Origin: Cladopsammia gracilis
Lineage: Eukaryota; Cnidaria; Anthozoa; Scleractinia; Dendrophylliidae
DNA: 64,000 nucleotides
Assembly (NCBI GenBank): GCA_022457155.1
Contig: JAJGOT010000349.1
Span: forward strand, 558,001-622,000
Reading direction: 5' to 3'
Notes under the pieces: model-generated
Told to the model about the DNA's origin: nothing
Database searches by the model: none
What the model saw: the letters and a program-made list of their open reading frames with translations, nothing else
Part shown: positions 32,462 through 43,300 of the stretch, one piece after another
Position numbering within the stretch: position 1 is the first letter of the stretch
How the letters are laid out: each line of letters begins with the position of its first letter
Made by a program: the position numbers and the translations under genes

Positions 32462-33267
32462 AAGCCTTGTAGACATAAGTGTTAATAACATTTCAAAATT
32501 GTTTTGTTTTTGTTGTATTTTAACACCTTAAAACTTCACTCGAAATTTTCTCGGAAACGCTTCCATAGAAATTTGTAAAATTTTGTAGACCTTAGGACAA
32601 GTACGTCAGGTCGAAGATCCAAAGAGCGTTTTCCAAAATTATCTCTTGATGACAAGTAATTCGGTATTATGTAAAACAGGAAGTGACGTCATAACGTTGC
32701 TTTGGCAACTCTGATTTCCATAAAACTTACCTCATTTGAAACTTTAGTCTTTCTCTAGTACAGCTGAAGCAATCGATTTTCCGTTGGATCGTTTGTGGTG
32801 GTACACAAGTTTCTCGAAGTTAAAAGGTATCGTCACTCAAAAACCCAGTCGAGCCACCTTAAGGCGAATAGTTTTATTTCAGGATAAGTTATATCATATA
32901 TAAGCTTTTATGTAATTCAATGGAATTATTTTCGAAAGCGTATGATACGCAGTTCAACATTTGATGAGCCGCAAATGTCGAAGGATGTTCCCATTTGTTG
33001 AATGAGTAGAAAACACATTCAACAGTTCAAAACGATTGACTGAGCCTGTCTCTATTTTAATTCAACAACGTTCAACATGTTGAATGGCCTATCAGTTCAA
33101 CATTTGTTAAACAGCAGTCGCAACATTTCTTGATCAGCAAGTGTTGAATTGTGTGTACTTGTCTAATGTCTATTTCACGGATTATGTGAAACCACTCTAA
33201 ATTGACTTCAACCAAGTTCGAAACTTAACTACAGTCGAACCTCACCTTACAAACACCTCTCTATTAA

Positions 33268-33831
33268 GGTGGTCAGACACGAGGGGTCATGTAGCAGGGA
33301 CATGTCGCAGCGACATTCAGCAGCGACAAAAATTTGTGTAGTACACACTGAGGGACATGTAGCAGGGACTGTAGCGAGGACACGTAGCAGGGAAAAAATT
33401 ATAGCGCTTGCACACCACATGAAAATGTCGCGGGCACTTGTCTCAGGGACATGTTGCAGCGACACGCCCCCTCGTGTGAACTGATGCTATCATAATTGTG
33501 CAACACCAATTTTGGGGGACATTTTGTCCCCGCGACGTGTCCCATGAAGTTCAGCAAGTTGAACTCCGTGAGACATGTCGCGGGACAAAATGTCCCCAAG
33601 ATTGGTGTTGCATAATTATGATAGTATCAGTTCACACAACGGGAAGTGTCGCTGCAACATGTCCCTGAGATATGTCCCCGCGACATTTTCATGTGGTGTG
33701 CAAGCGCTATGATTTTTTCCCTGCTACACTCACTGCTACATGTCCCTCAATGTGTACTACTCAAATTTTTGTCGCTGCTAAATGTCGCTGCGACATGTCC
33801 CTGCTACATGACCCCTCGTGTCTGACAACCT
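33268..33831. mobile_element. Foldback element with about 280-bp arms, TTAA-flanked
   Basis: The arms start GGTGGTCAGACACGAGGGG on the left and the inverse on the right, with TTAA outside (33264-33267 and 33832-33835). The arms contain repeated GGGACATGT and GCAGCGACA words. It is almost entirely palindromic and has no gene. Confidence 0.75.
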
Positions 33832-33835
33832 TTAA

Positions 33836-34276
33836 GGCCGGCACACACTAGGGGACATGTTGCGGGAACATAAAGCGGGGACAAGCTTCTTCGTGTGCAC
33901 AGCATTGGCGCATGTTGCAGGGACAGTAGGCAAGCTGGTGCACACAAAGCGGATTGAGGTATAAAAATCACAGAAATCACTGAGGACGCCTGCTACTGAA
34001 GGCTCATGGGATAATCAATGGCGCGTTTTTATTGGTTCATTTCTATTTTGTAGCGGGGACAGTTTGCAAGAGCAGTGCACACTATGCGACATCGAAATGG
34101 GGGTCATTTTGTCCCCGCTTCACGACGCACGAATTCAAACTAGCTGAATTTCATGCAACATGTTGGGGGGGGGGGGGGGGGAAAATTGTGTCCCCGCAAC
34201 AGAACTTTTTCGCAAAAACGGGGATGTGACACGAGAAAAACTGTCGCTGCAACATGTCCCCTAGTGTGTGCCGGTC
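33836..34276. mobile_element. Second foldback element with GGGACATGT words
   Basis: The ends GGCCGGCACACACTAGGGGA and the inverted TCCCCTAGTGTGTGCCGG lie directly beside the previous foldback. The two share internal words, so they are related families. A G14 run is at about 34165. Confidence 0.65.
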
Positions 34277-34399
34277 TTTAGGGACAGTTCTCTTGGTCCC
34301 GAAGATCCAAAAATCCATACAATTCTCTATAATACGGACGCCTCTATAATACAAACACTTTGGTCTGTCCCTTTAATGTTATAAGGAGGTTCGACTGTA

Positions 34400-35984
34400 T
34401 GTTTACCACTGTTTTGATCAACAGAGATTTTGTCAAACAATGGTAAGAAAAACACAGATCAGCGTTTGGTTGACGCTCTTCCTGGAATAAGTACTGTAGT
34501 GAATTGAAACTTATTCTTATTCAACCGTCTTATTTTTAAGCAAAACTTATTTCGACGACTTTTCCGAATAAAGTTTTGAGTACAAGTTCACATTTCACAC
34601 AAAAGAGAAAGTTCTAGTTTAATTAACAAGCAGATCTTGTTACATTCCCAATGGCTGTATTTAAACGAGATCGTTTTCAATAGAAAGAGTTTTCTTGTGA
34701 ACAAGTCTGTAGAAAATGACACGCGAAAGTTCCAATAGGAGAGTTTTGTTGAGTGATACTTGTTGTAACGTGTCATGACTTATGATTTGTATTTTCTTGT
34801 AATGTGGTTAAGTTCGATGTATTTTAGTTTGATCGAAATGATCGGCTTTTTTGTTTCATGATTTACATTAAAAGTTCGCTCTAAAACTTATGTTCTAGTA
34901 GAGTTTTTCCAACTACGAAACGCTCGGTATCCAAGGGTTGATTGACGTGTAAACCTAGCAATGACATTAGAGCGTGAATCTTTGAAAAGTGCAAGCACAT
35001 TTTGATATATGCCGGGGCGCTTCATTAAGATCAACATGTTGGTTGGATTATTGCACAACAATTATACAGTTGTACAATTGAAGAAACCTTGTTGTCAGTG
35101 AACGACACAAAATGAGCTAGTTTCCCCTTGTAACGGTCCATAAAGCTCTTCTCTTACAAAGGAAATCCAAATGGACACAACAGGCTGATAGAAAGTTGTG
35201 GATGCCACTAAGGCCTGTACATTTTCAGCGACAACTGAGCGATCAGGGGTAGAAAGCTTCATTGAAAAGGATTATTTCCATCCACGAGTGTCCCTGGCAA
35301 CGAGGTTGCAAGTGTTCTTGTTTTAAAAGCTTGTCCACTCACGACTGTTATCACCAGTAGCAGTATGGTCTGACAGCACAAAAAACAAACAGCACACATA
35401 CTTATAATCAACACGTTATATAATCATCATTCTTAGTATTGTACGGAGGGTGCAGGGGGATAAACACAAGGGCACCACAAACTGTTTATGAACAATACAT
35501 CTGAACCAAGTTTAACTGAACTAAACATCGGTATCCCTCATACATTTACTTTTAAAAGTCTAAAAAATTATATAAAAAAAGCCCACACAAAGGTTTGTGG
35601 GTCCCCAGCCTGTGTGTGAATAAATAAAGTTGTAATACAGGTAATACACGGGTGACGGAGCCAGTACATGTGTAACATCGTTTGATCAGTAAATAGCATA
35701 CTGTGTAAGTATGAAACGTTATACAAGTTGATAGTCATACACTATCAGCGGTCCCTGTTTGGTGGTTAGTTTCTCGTCCTTTTATTGTTGTTTGCCTAAC
35801 TACTCACACATACATCACTTTTGTGGTGAAAAATGTAGAGAACAACAGGTATGTTGCGTCCTTTGGAATGATTAGAAACCCAATAACATCACGGCATTCA
35901 GATAAAAAAGAAAACAAAGTAAAAATGAAACGGTATGCAGAAAAATAATCCCCGCATAATTAAAAAGTTTAAAAGTTTAAAAGT
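34400..35984. other. No gene seen
   Basis: About 1.6 kb of AT-rich sequence. No exon, RNA gene or strong repeat was recognised. Confidence 0.35.
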
Positions 35985-36028
35985 TTAAGTTGGCTGCTTA
36001 AAGTTTAAAACTTTAAGCAGCCAACTTA
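35985..36028. repeat. Near-perfect 44-bp palindrome
   Basis: Arms TAAGTTGGCTGCTTAAAGTT and the inverse AACTTTAAGCAGCCAACTTA meet at an AT-rich centre. It is preceded by AAAGTTTAAAAGTTTAA repeats. It could form a cruciform. No gene is attached. Confidence 0.7.
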
Positions 36029-36571
36029 GTATAGGCAGGCTTTGTGATTTTGAGTGTGCAGTTAAATGAGGCAAGATAAAAGGTCCTTTTGGGGGTTTTG
36101 GGGGATGACTCCAAAAATAATATCACGGGTACGAGATAAAAAGCCTCGGTGCTTTGGCGTCTCAAATACTAGGGGCAGTGGAACTCATACCATCCGCCTC
36201 CCCGTCCCCATCCGCCTCCCCGCCACACCTGCACATTAGCAATAATCAAACATTTTCTATACCATGATTTGTCATCAATCCCCTTTTGATTTCTGAACAA
36301 AGCGACGCACTCAAAGCAACCAAAATAGAGAACACAATTAGAATGAAGGCAAATAATTACTACTTTTGAAAACAAACTTAAACAACACTTTTAACAGTTT
36401 ATAAAACAGTTGGACGTGCTGATTAGTTACACGAGCAATTCTCTCTTGCAAGTTGCGATCTCATGATAACAAGAGCATTGTGCATGACAACACTGATAAA
36501 TGTTATGCATGTTGTTTCACATGGTATACATGTTATGCATGTTATTACGCACGTTATATTGTTATACATGT

Positions 36572-36716
36572 TAGAGTGATTTCACTTCATCTGTGAAATA
36601 GTTAGTAGAATAGTACGCACTATTAGACTATACTTTCATTGTTTCCTTTTGTTTAATTTGGACTATCACACACTAATTGTTAGATAGTGTTTCACAGATG
36701 AAGTAAAATCACTCTA
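36572..36716. mobile_element. MITE, TA-flanked, 145 bp
   Basis: The ends TAGAGTGATTTCACTTCATC and the inverse with one extra base pair over about 25 bp. It sits inside a run of degenerate GTTATGCATGTT repeats (36490-36860), which continue on both sides. Confidence 0.65.
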
Positions 36717-37027
36717 TGCAAGTTATTGCACATCTTTTCATGTACGTTGCTATTTATGTTGTTATGAATGTTGTCATATATGTCGTTATGCACGTTGGTA
36801 TGCATGTTGTTAGATATATTATTATGCATCTTGTTGTACATGTTATGCGAGTAAAATTGCCTCATGTAACCACTATTTTAGAACTCAATCTTTTCTTTCA
36901 ACTACTAATTCACACAAGACCGTTTTTTTCAAAATGCCAGCTTAGAAACAAGTAAATAAACAAATCATGAAACATTGCAAATTACACCACAAGAAGAAAG
37001 AACTGTTATGAAGCAAACGTTTGCTAG

Positions 37028-37033
37028 TTTATT
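37028..37033 (-). terminator. Possible polyadenylation signal of polybromo
   Basis: AATAAA on the minus strand, 9 bases after the polybromo stop codon. This is unusually close for a 3' UTR, so the real signal may lie further downstream. Confidence 0.3.
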
Positions 37034-37041
37034 CAGCTAAT

Positions 37042-37332
37042 CTAACTTTCTGTTGCCCTCGATAGCGACAATGCATCCCTGAGCATATGGTCTCTCAAGG
37101 CCCACATTGCATCAACTGCATTGTTGTAGTCTCCATAACCACAGCCCAACCAGTGGACTGGTAACTGGGCCACTTGCTGAGGAGTTATAGTGGAGGCGTC
37201 TGGTTTGCGGGCCTGGTTCCAATTGCTCATGTGTGGGCTTCCGTCACGAAGGCCCTCAATGTATCTGAGGTAGGCGTCAGAGTGGTGTAGTCTTTGTGGC
37301 TTGGGTGGTGGGGCAAGAAATATGGGAGCAGG
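37042..37332 (-). CDS. PBRM1: Polybromo last exon, conserved C-terminal tail
   Basis: 97 codons including TAG (37042-37044). It starts [15 protein letters not shown] and continues [24 protein letters not shown] and [16 protein letters not shown]. This strongly resembles the C-terminus of vertebrate PBRM1 (PPPKTQRLLHSEAYLKYIEG and LRDLMLRDTL, from memory). The acceptor at 37333 is the nearest of three tandem copies, at 80-bp spacing. Only this one keeps the conserved frame. Confidence 0.92.
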   Translation of the reverse strand, partial: PAPIFLAPPPKPQRLHHSDAYLRYIEGLRDGSPHMSNWNQARKPDASTITPQQVAQLPVHWLGCGYGDYNNAVDAMWALRDHMLRDALSLSRATES

Positions 37333-40300
37333 CTGTGAATGATATCAAATAAGAACAAAGTTAACAAGTGGACATGTGGCTTGGGTGGAGGAGCAAGAAA
37401 TATGGGAGCAGGCTGTACAGGATAACGAATAAGAACCAAGTTAACAAGTGGACATGTGGCTTGGGTGGTGGAGCAAGAAATATGGGAACAGGCTGTACAG
37501 GATATCAAATAAGAACAAGTTAAGAGCTGGTTACCACTAGTGATGGAAGCGGAATCAGAAGCGGAATCGGAATTACAAGAAAGCTACGAACTAGTGGAAA
37601 TCAAAACGACGGAGGCGTAAAGTGAGCAACGGAAGCAGAAGTGGAATTGGAAGAAAAAGGAATCCTTCTGATTCCGATTAAATATATGAAATAGATCAAA
37701 GTTAACACATCGCAAGTGAACATGAAAAACAGAAAATTGAGGCTATTTGGCAGTGTTTCCCTTTGATGAATTCCTTGCTGGAAGTGGAAAATGTTAGACA
37801 TACATTTCGTATCGGTAGCTCTACCAGTGCCTTATCATGGGTGTCAGATGGTGGAGGATTTGAATGCAACAACTGTGTTATTACTTAATAACCTGATGCT
37901 GGCAAACACCATTTAATTACCAAAGATTTGCTTCCATGTGGAGACAGTGATCTAATCTGGAGGTCGTGGGCTCGAATCCCAAAAAGTCAAAACAATTTTT
38001 CTTTGACTCGTGTTGCCTCCATAATTAATATAGGAAATGTTTCATCGCATGTTATCCTAAAAAATGGTGTCTGCGATTTCTCGAATGTGGTTTCTTTTTT
38101 TCTCTTCTGAAATGTGTCGAATTTGAAACAAAGCCGAAATTTAAAAACGTCAACCATCATTTTGCGATCAAATTATCATAGAATATCTCTGCCAAATTTT
38201 AACTTAATTGGTCAAAAGTAGCGCGTGGACGAACCAGATTTTGGCTCGGTGTTTAACCTGGCTTTTTTGTTTAATATTTCCTAGAGGTTGTTTCTTTTCT
38301 GAAACTCGCAAAGACATAGAGCAATAACATTTCTAGGTTGTTGAAGTTTTCTCGTAACGCAAGCGCGTAAACTAAAGATCGCCAAACCTCCTTAACTTAC
38401 TAGGGCTAACGAAGATTATGGGTTTTTTCCTCCAAATAAGCATTTACCACAGGGTCAACTCTGTGATTTCTGGTTGATGAGTGCGAACATCAAGTCAACA
38501 GGTCAACGTTTTTCTGACCTTCACACAAGCTTATGGTTTTTTTTTTCTCCAAATAAGCATTTACCACAGGGTCAACTCTATGATTTCTGGTTGATGAGTG
38601 TGAACATCAAGTCAACAGGTCAACGTTTTTCTGACCTTCACACAAGCTTGTGGGTCTTTTTTTTCTCCAAACAAGCATTTACTACAGGGTCAACTCTGTG
38701 ATTTCTGGTTGATGAGTGTGAACCTTAGAGGATCTCACCGTTTCCTTGGGTGGTGGAAGAGGTGGTGCAGCAGTGGCGACAGCATGTGCTGATGCCATGA
38801 CTTGCTGCTGTTGCTGCTGCTGTTGCTGAATTTGCTGGGCGTAATGCTGCTGCTGCTGTTGTTGCATGGTGTTTATCTGGTTAATTTGTTGTTGGAAGTT
38901 AAACTGCTGTTGTTGTGCTGGGCTGTATTGCTGCTGAACGACCTGTTGCTGTTGCTGTGTAAAGCCTCCACTTTGACCTGTGTATGTACAAACAAAGCAT
39001 CTGTAATCAACTGCTATGTGCATCAATCGATCCAAACAAGAAAACAATCTACAATTAACTTGACCTGTGTATGTACAAACAAAGCATCTGTAATTAACTG
39101 CTATGTCCTTAATCCGATCCCAACATGTAAACAATGTACAGTCAACTTGAACTGATGAAAGGCTGAATCAGTCTAATCCGAAAACAATACATTGAAGATA
39201 GATGTCAGTAATTGTCAGACATACTGACATAGTGACTATTGAAGATGAGACGCACTATTAGTTCTTTACAGTGGTAAACTACATTCGACTCATTCTATTC
39301 ATGACTAAATTGAGCACTGCGTTTCTCTGCATGTGTCAGTACCTGGTGTAGGTGTCTGCTGTGTTGGTTGCTGCTGCTGCTGTGCTGTCGCCATACTGTT
39401 AACACCCATGTTCATTTGTCGCTGTATCATGGCAGCCGCCTGTTGGGTACTCTGTGTTATTCCACTCACTCCAGTGTTACCTTGGTAAAGTGCTACAAAC
39501 CACCAACACAAGGGGTTAAAATGTACGAATCGACACTATTTTTAAAAATGCTTCGCTATTGTCCCTTTACCTTGCTGCATAGTTTGAGATGTCAGCCGTC
39601 CTCCCATATAAGCACTTTGATTGGCTACAGCATTCCCTTGCATATGAGTGGCTGCCTGTGTAAACTGATTATTTCCTGTAGGGAGCATGCCCACCATGTG
39701 AGCTGGGACACCATTAGTGCCACCTGATGGTGTATTAACTGGTGTCCCTGTGCTGCGCTGAGTTGCTGGTGGCTCTGACGGGGCTATAATCAGTGCTGCT
39801 TGGTGTTTTGGAAAAAAATTTCTATAGAGATACAATCATTTCAATCAAGTACAATTCATGGAGGCGAGTGAGTCAGACCTTAGGGGTAATGTCACCTATT
39901 TTTAGTATCACTTTAAAAAGCTCCAAAAACATGTTTGAATCAATGGAAACCTAGGAATAATGATCCAGCTTTATCAACAAATACTCTACTAGTGCACAGA
40001 AACTACAAGTAGTATTTGTTATCTTCGGTTGCGGATGGCCAGGATGGAATGGATTGCAACTTGAAAAACATCGGCCAATTTTTTTTCAAGATCCTCCCAA
40101 GTGCCGTGGAAAAATCACAGGAAAACTGATTGTGGTTGATTCCTTCAAGAAATCGCCCGATGTTTTCTTCTTGGTGCTCTAAGAGCAATTTTTTGTTGGA
40201 GAAAAGTTAATTTGTCAAATATTTAGTGTATTTTGGCCAAGGCACAGCAAAATCCTTGTGACAATGGCCCTTTCACCTCACAGTCGTGGGTTGGAGTGCT

Positions 40301-43300
40301 TGTCTTTGATACCATGTCATTATAATCTTCGTTCCTTAGATTCCAGTAACGAATTGTTTGAAAAACCTAAAAAAATGCTGGGGTAACCCTGGGATGAACT
40401 ACCATCCTATCCAAAACAAGTACTAATGTTCCTTGTCCGTTCGTGCTTAACAAAGTTCAGAGCCTAAGTGCTCCTGGCTCTTTTAATGCACCAAAATGGA
40501 CACAGATTTTACTCTTACCTTATAAATTATAATCCAGATATAAACTATAAAGACATGAAAACATTTTGATATCGGTCATAAATTAGGGGGATAACCGATT
40601 TTTTAAAAATTTGAAAACCAGAGGCTGGATTCACGAAGCCCTCCATAGTTAAGACATATCCAAAGTATTGTTTTTTTAGCAATAGCCTATTGTTGGAATG
40701 ACAATAGACTATTGTTAAGAAACAATACTTAGGATATGTCTTAAGTTAGGAGGGCTTCGTGAATCCGTCTCCAGACTTGCCTCAGACAGAACCCGCTGGG
40801 CATAAAAATAACAGGCCATCTTAAGACAGCCTTAGAATAACGTGCAATCATTTATCAGAAATGCAACAACAGTGCAATGATTTGCTGAATACTACATCAT
40901 TATAATGTGAGGTAACAAGGAACAAAGAGCATAGTATGTCTGAGTAAAAGCACTTGTGAAACAGCTGACTTACTTGCTTCTTAGCTGCTGGGTGATGGGT
41001 CTTGGGTTTCCTACTAAATGCACCTCTCTACAATGTCTGAATAACTTAGAGCTGGCGTTAAACGGCCTGCAACAAAATAGACAGCTCATGCAATCCAAAA
41101 ATGTTTTAACAGATACCACTGAGGATTAAAACTGACAAAAAAAAAACAAACTCAAAATTAACAGTAAGGGGTCCAAATATTTTTGGAAAACGTCTATGAC
41201 ATTAATGCGCCTATCAAGGAAGCTGCACGGCATTTGACTAGAATGTGTGTCAAATCATGTCCAATCCCCTCCCTTTCAAGTGCCTACTGGTTTTGTGTTA
41301 ACAGTCAAATTCCCTGAATGCTGCACAATAGGCTTGAAAAAAAAAAAACACGTTGATTCCAGCTTGCCTTTGGACAAGCAACTCACAAATTTTGCTTTTT
41401 AATTTTTTAATCATTATTTAGTCAGCGGACGGCTTGCCTGGGCCCATCAGGCAAGTAAGCAGAACACGTGACTTGCACCACTGGAAAATCTGCTTGGTCC
41501 CGGACGACTGGACAGGACTTTTTCGAGCCCTGCCACATCTACCCAGCTTCTAACAATAATGTCTTCCTAAACCTTAGAATGAAAAGCTGTTTAGAACCCA
41601 TAAGGCACCCACGATCTTCACAGTTTGAAGAAAAGAAACAAATCGGTAACTGCAAATAGCTACCTCATTCCTCGTCGCTCCCTCATGCAAGTAGTCCACA
41701 GGCAATGAAAAAATCCATCCTCTACATGACAGAAACATATCAAATGTAAGCTCTTTTTTTCTCGAGCTAAATGAGTTCTACTACAAATAAACTAAATAAA
41801 TAATTAATGTATAATAAAATACTTTCTACATAACGTTTAGCTACATGTAAATATTAATATATGAAATGTTCATATATGAAAACTGCAAACGAAACATGTT
41901 AGCCACTTAAGCAGTTTAGTTGCAAAGAAGCCTGAAAAACATTCAGCCTTGAAAAACATTCTAACCGATGACCTTGCGATGCCCTTTTAGAACTACAGAT
42001 AAAGATCCACTATCGTAAGCAACCAGCTTCCAAAAGCGACCACCCTCACAAAATCTTATTTATATTCTTAGTAAAGTTCTGCAATTAAAGGTCAAATGAA
42101 CCAAAAATTTGACATATTTTATTTTAGTCCAATATTAGTGCAATGTGTTGAAAGAGGACTAAATAAACATATTCTGAAGTTTAAAACTAATTGGACTTGG
42201 CATCGCAGAGATATTGGAAGTTGAAAAATGAAACTTTTTGGCCTTCATAATCGTAGAGCGATCGGGAAAATTGTCAGAAACCAAAAGTGACGTCACTATT
42301 GACCACCTCAAAAATAGTCAAGGATGGAAGTTTAAAGTAGGTGACTGAGCGGAAACTATGGTGTTTTGTTCTGCGATAAACTGCAGCAACAATAGGCCAT
42401 TTGCACGATAACGTCATTTGACTACTACTTCTACCAGAATTCATTTCGTTTTTCCTTTCTTGTTTAAATTTTGTAATCCCAGTGCAGTTTAAATAACAAT
42501 AGCCCTAATTTTCACTACAAAACAAAAAACTGAAGGATTCTGGTAGTAGTAGTCAAATGACCTCATCGTGCAAATGGCCTATTGTCCATTTTTAATACGA
42601 AAACAGTGAAAATCATACACACAAGTTATTAAGTATTCGGCAGAAGAGAGGACACTGGGAATACGGTTGGCTCGCCAATAGTGACGTCATAATCCTTACC
42701 AATCCCACCACTTGAAGCGCGCGGCCTTTTCAGAAACGTTTTCGTGAAGTCTTCGGAAATCTTCGTACTTTTAGCTATGTGACTTACTTAAGGTGGCTTG
42801 ATGGGTTTTTAAGTGACGATACCGTTCTTCATGAGGACTAAGTTTAAAAAAAAAAATCATCGATCGCTTTTTAATTCGTGACAATTTTAACAAGAGTAGG
42901 GTCAATTTTTGATATAAAAGCGAAATAACACTCCAGGCCAGTTCATATTCAAGCCATATTTCTGAAATTCAAACAGAGCGATTTCCTTGAGATATTCACC
43001 TAAGGTATTTGGATGGTAAAAAATTCATTTAAGATCAAACTATTATTTCATCAAGCCTTGTAGACATAAGTTTTAATAACATTTCAAAATTGTTTTGTTT
43101 TTGTTGAATTCTAACACCTTAAAACTACTCGAAATTTTCTCGAAAACGCTTCCCTAGAAATTTGTAAAATTTTGTAGACCTTAGGACAAATACGTCAGGT
43201 CGAAGATCCAGAGAGCGTTTTCCAAAATTATCTCTTGATGACAAGTAATTCGGTATTATGTAAAACAGGGAATGACGTCATAACGTTGCTATGGCAGCTC

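Larger units (their letters stand above)
30139..32859. mobile_element. TTAA-flanked element with about 300-bp inverted ends, carrying a LINE insertion
   Basis: Long inverted arms (about 30139-30450 and 32555-32859) start GGTGGCTCGACTGGGTTTTT. TTAA lies outside both ends (30135-30138 and 32860-32863). A second, uninterrupted copy is at 42792-43447, which shows that 30654-32461 here is inserted DNA. The TTAA sites and a terminal GG point to a Kolobok-type non-autonomous element. piggyBac, with CC ends, fits less well. Confidence 0.75.
33232..34397. mobile_element. Tc1/pogo-like MITE with two nested foldbacks
   Basis: The inverted ends CAGTCGAACCTC are flanked by TA (33230-33231 and 34398-34399), the target of Tc1/mariner/pogo transposases. 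Between the ends lie two other foldback elements (33268-33831 and about 33836-34276), so the original element was short. Confidence 0.7.

Noticed and set aside
37227..37508. An independent 93-residue minus-strand gene
   Set aside because: It is the alternative frame through the triplicated acceptor of the last polybromo exon. It lacks conservation.
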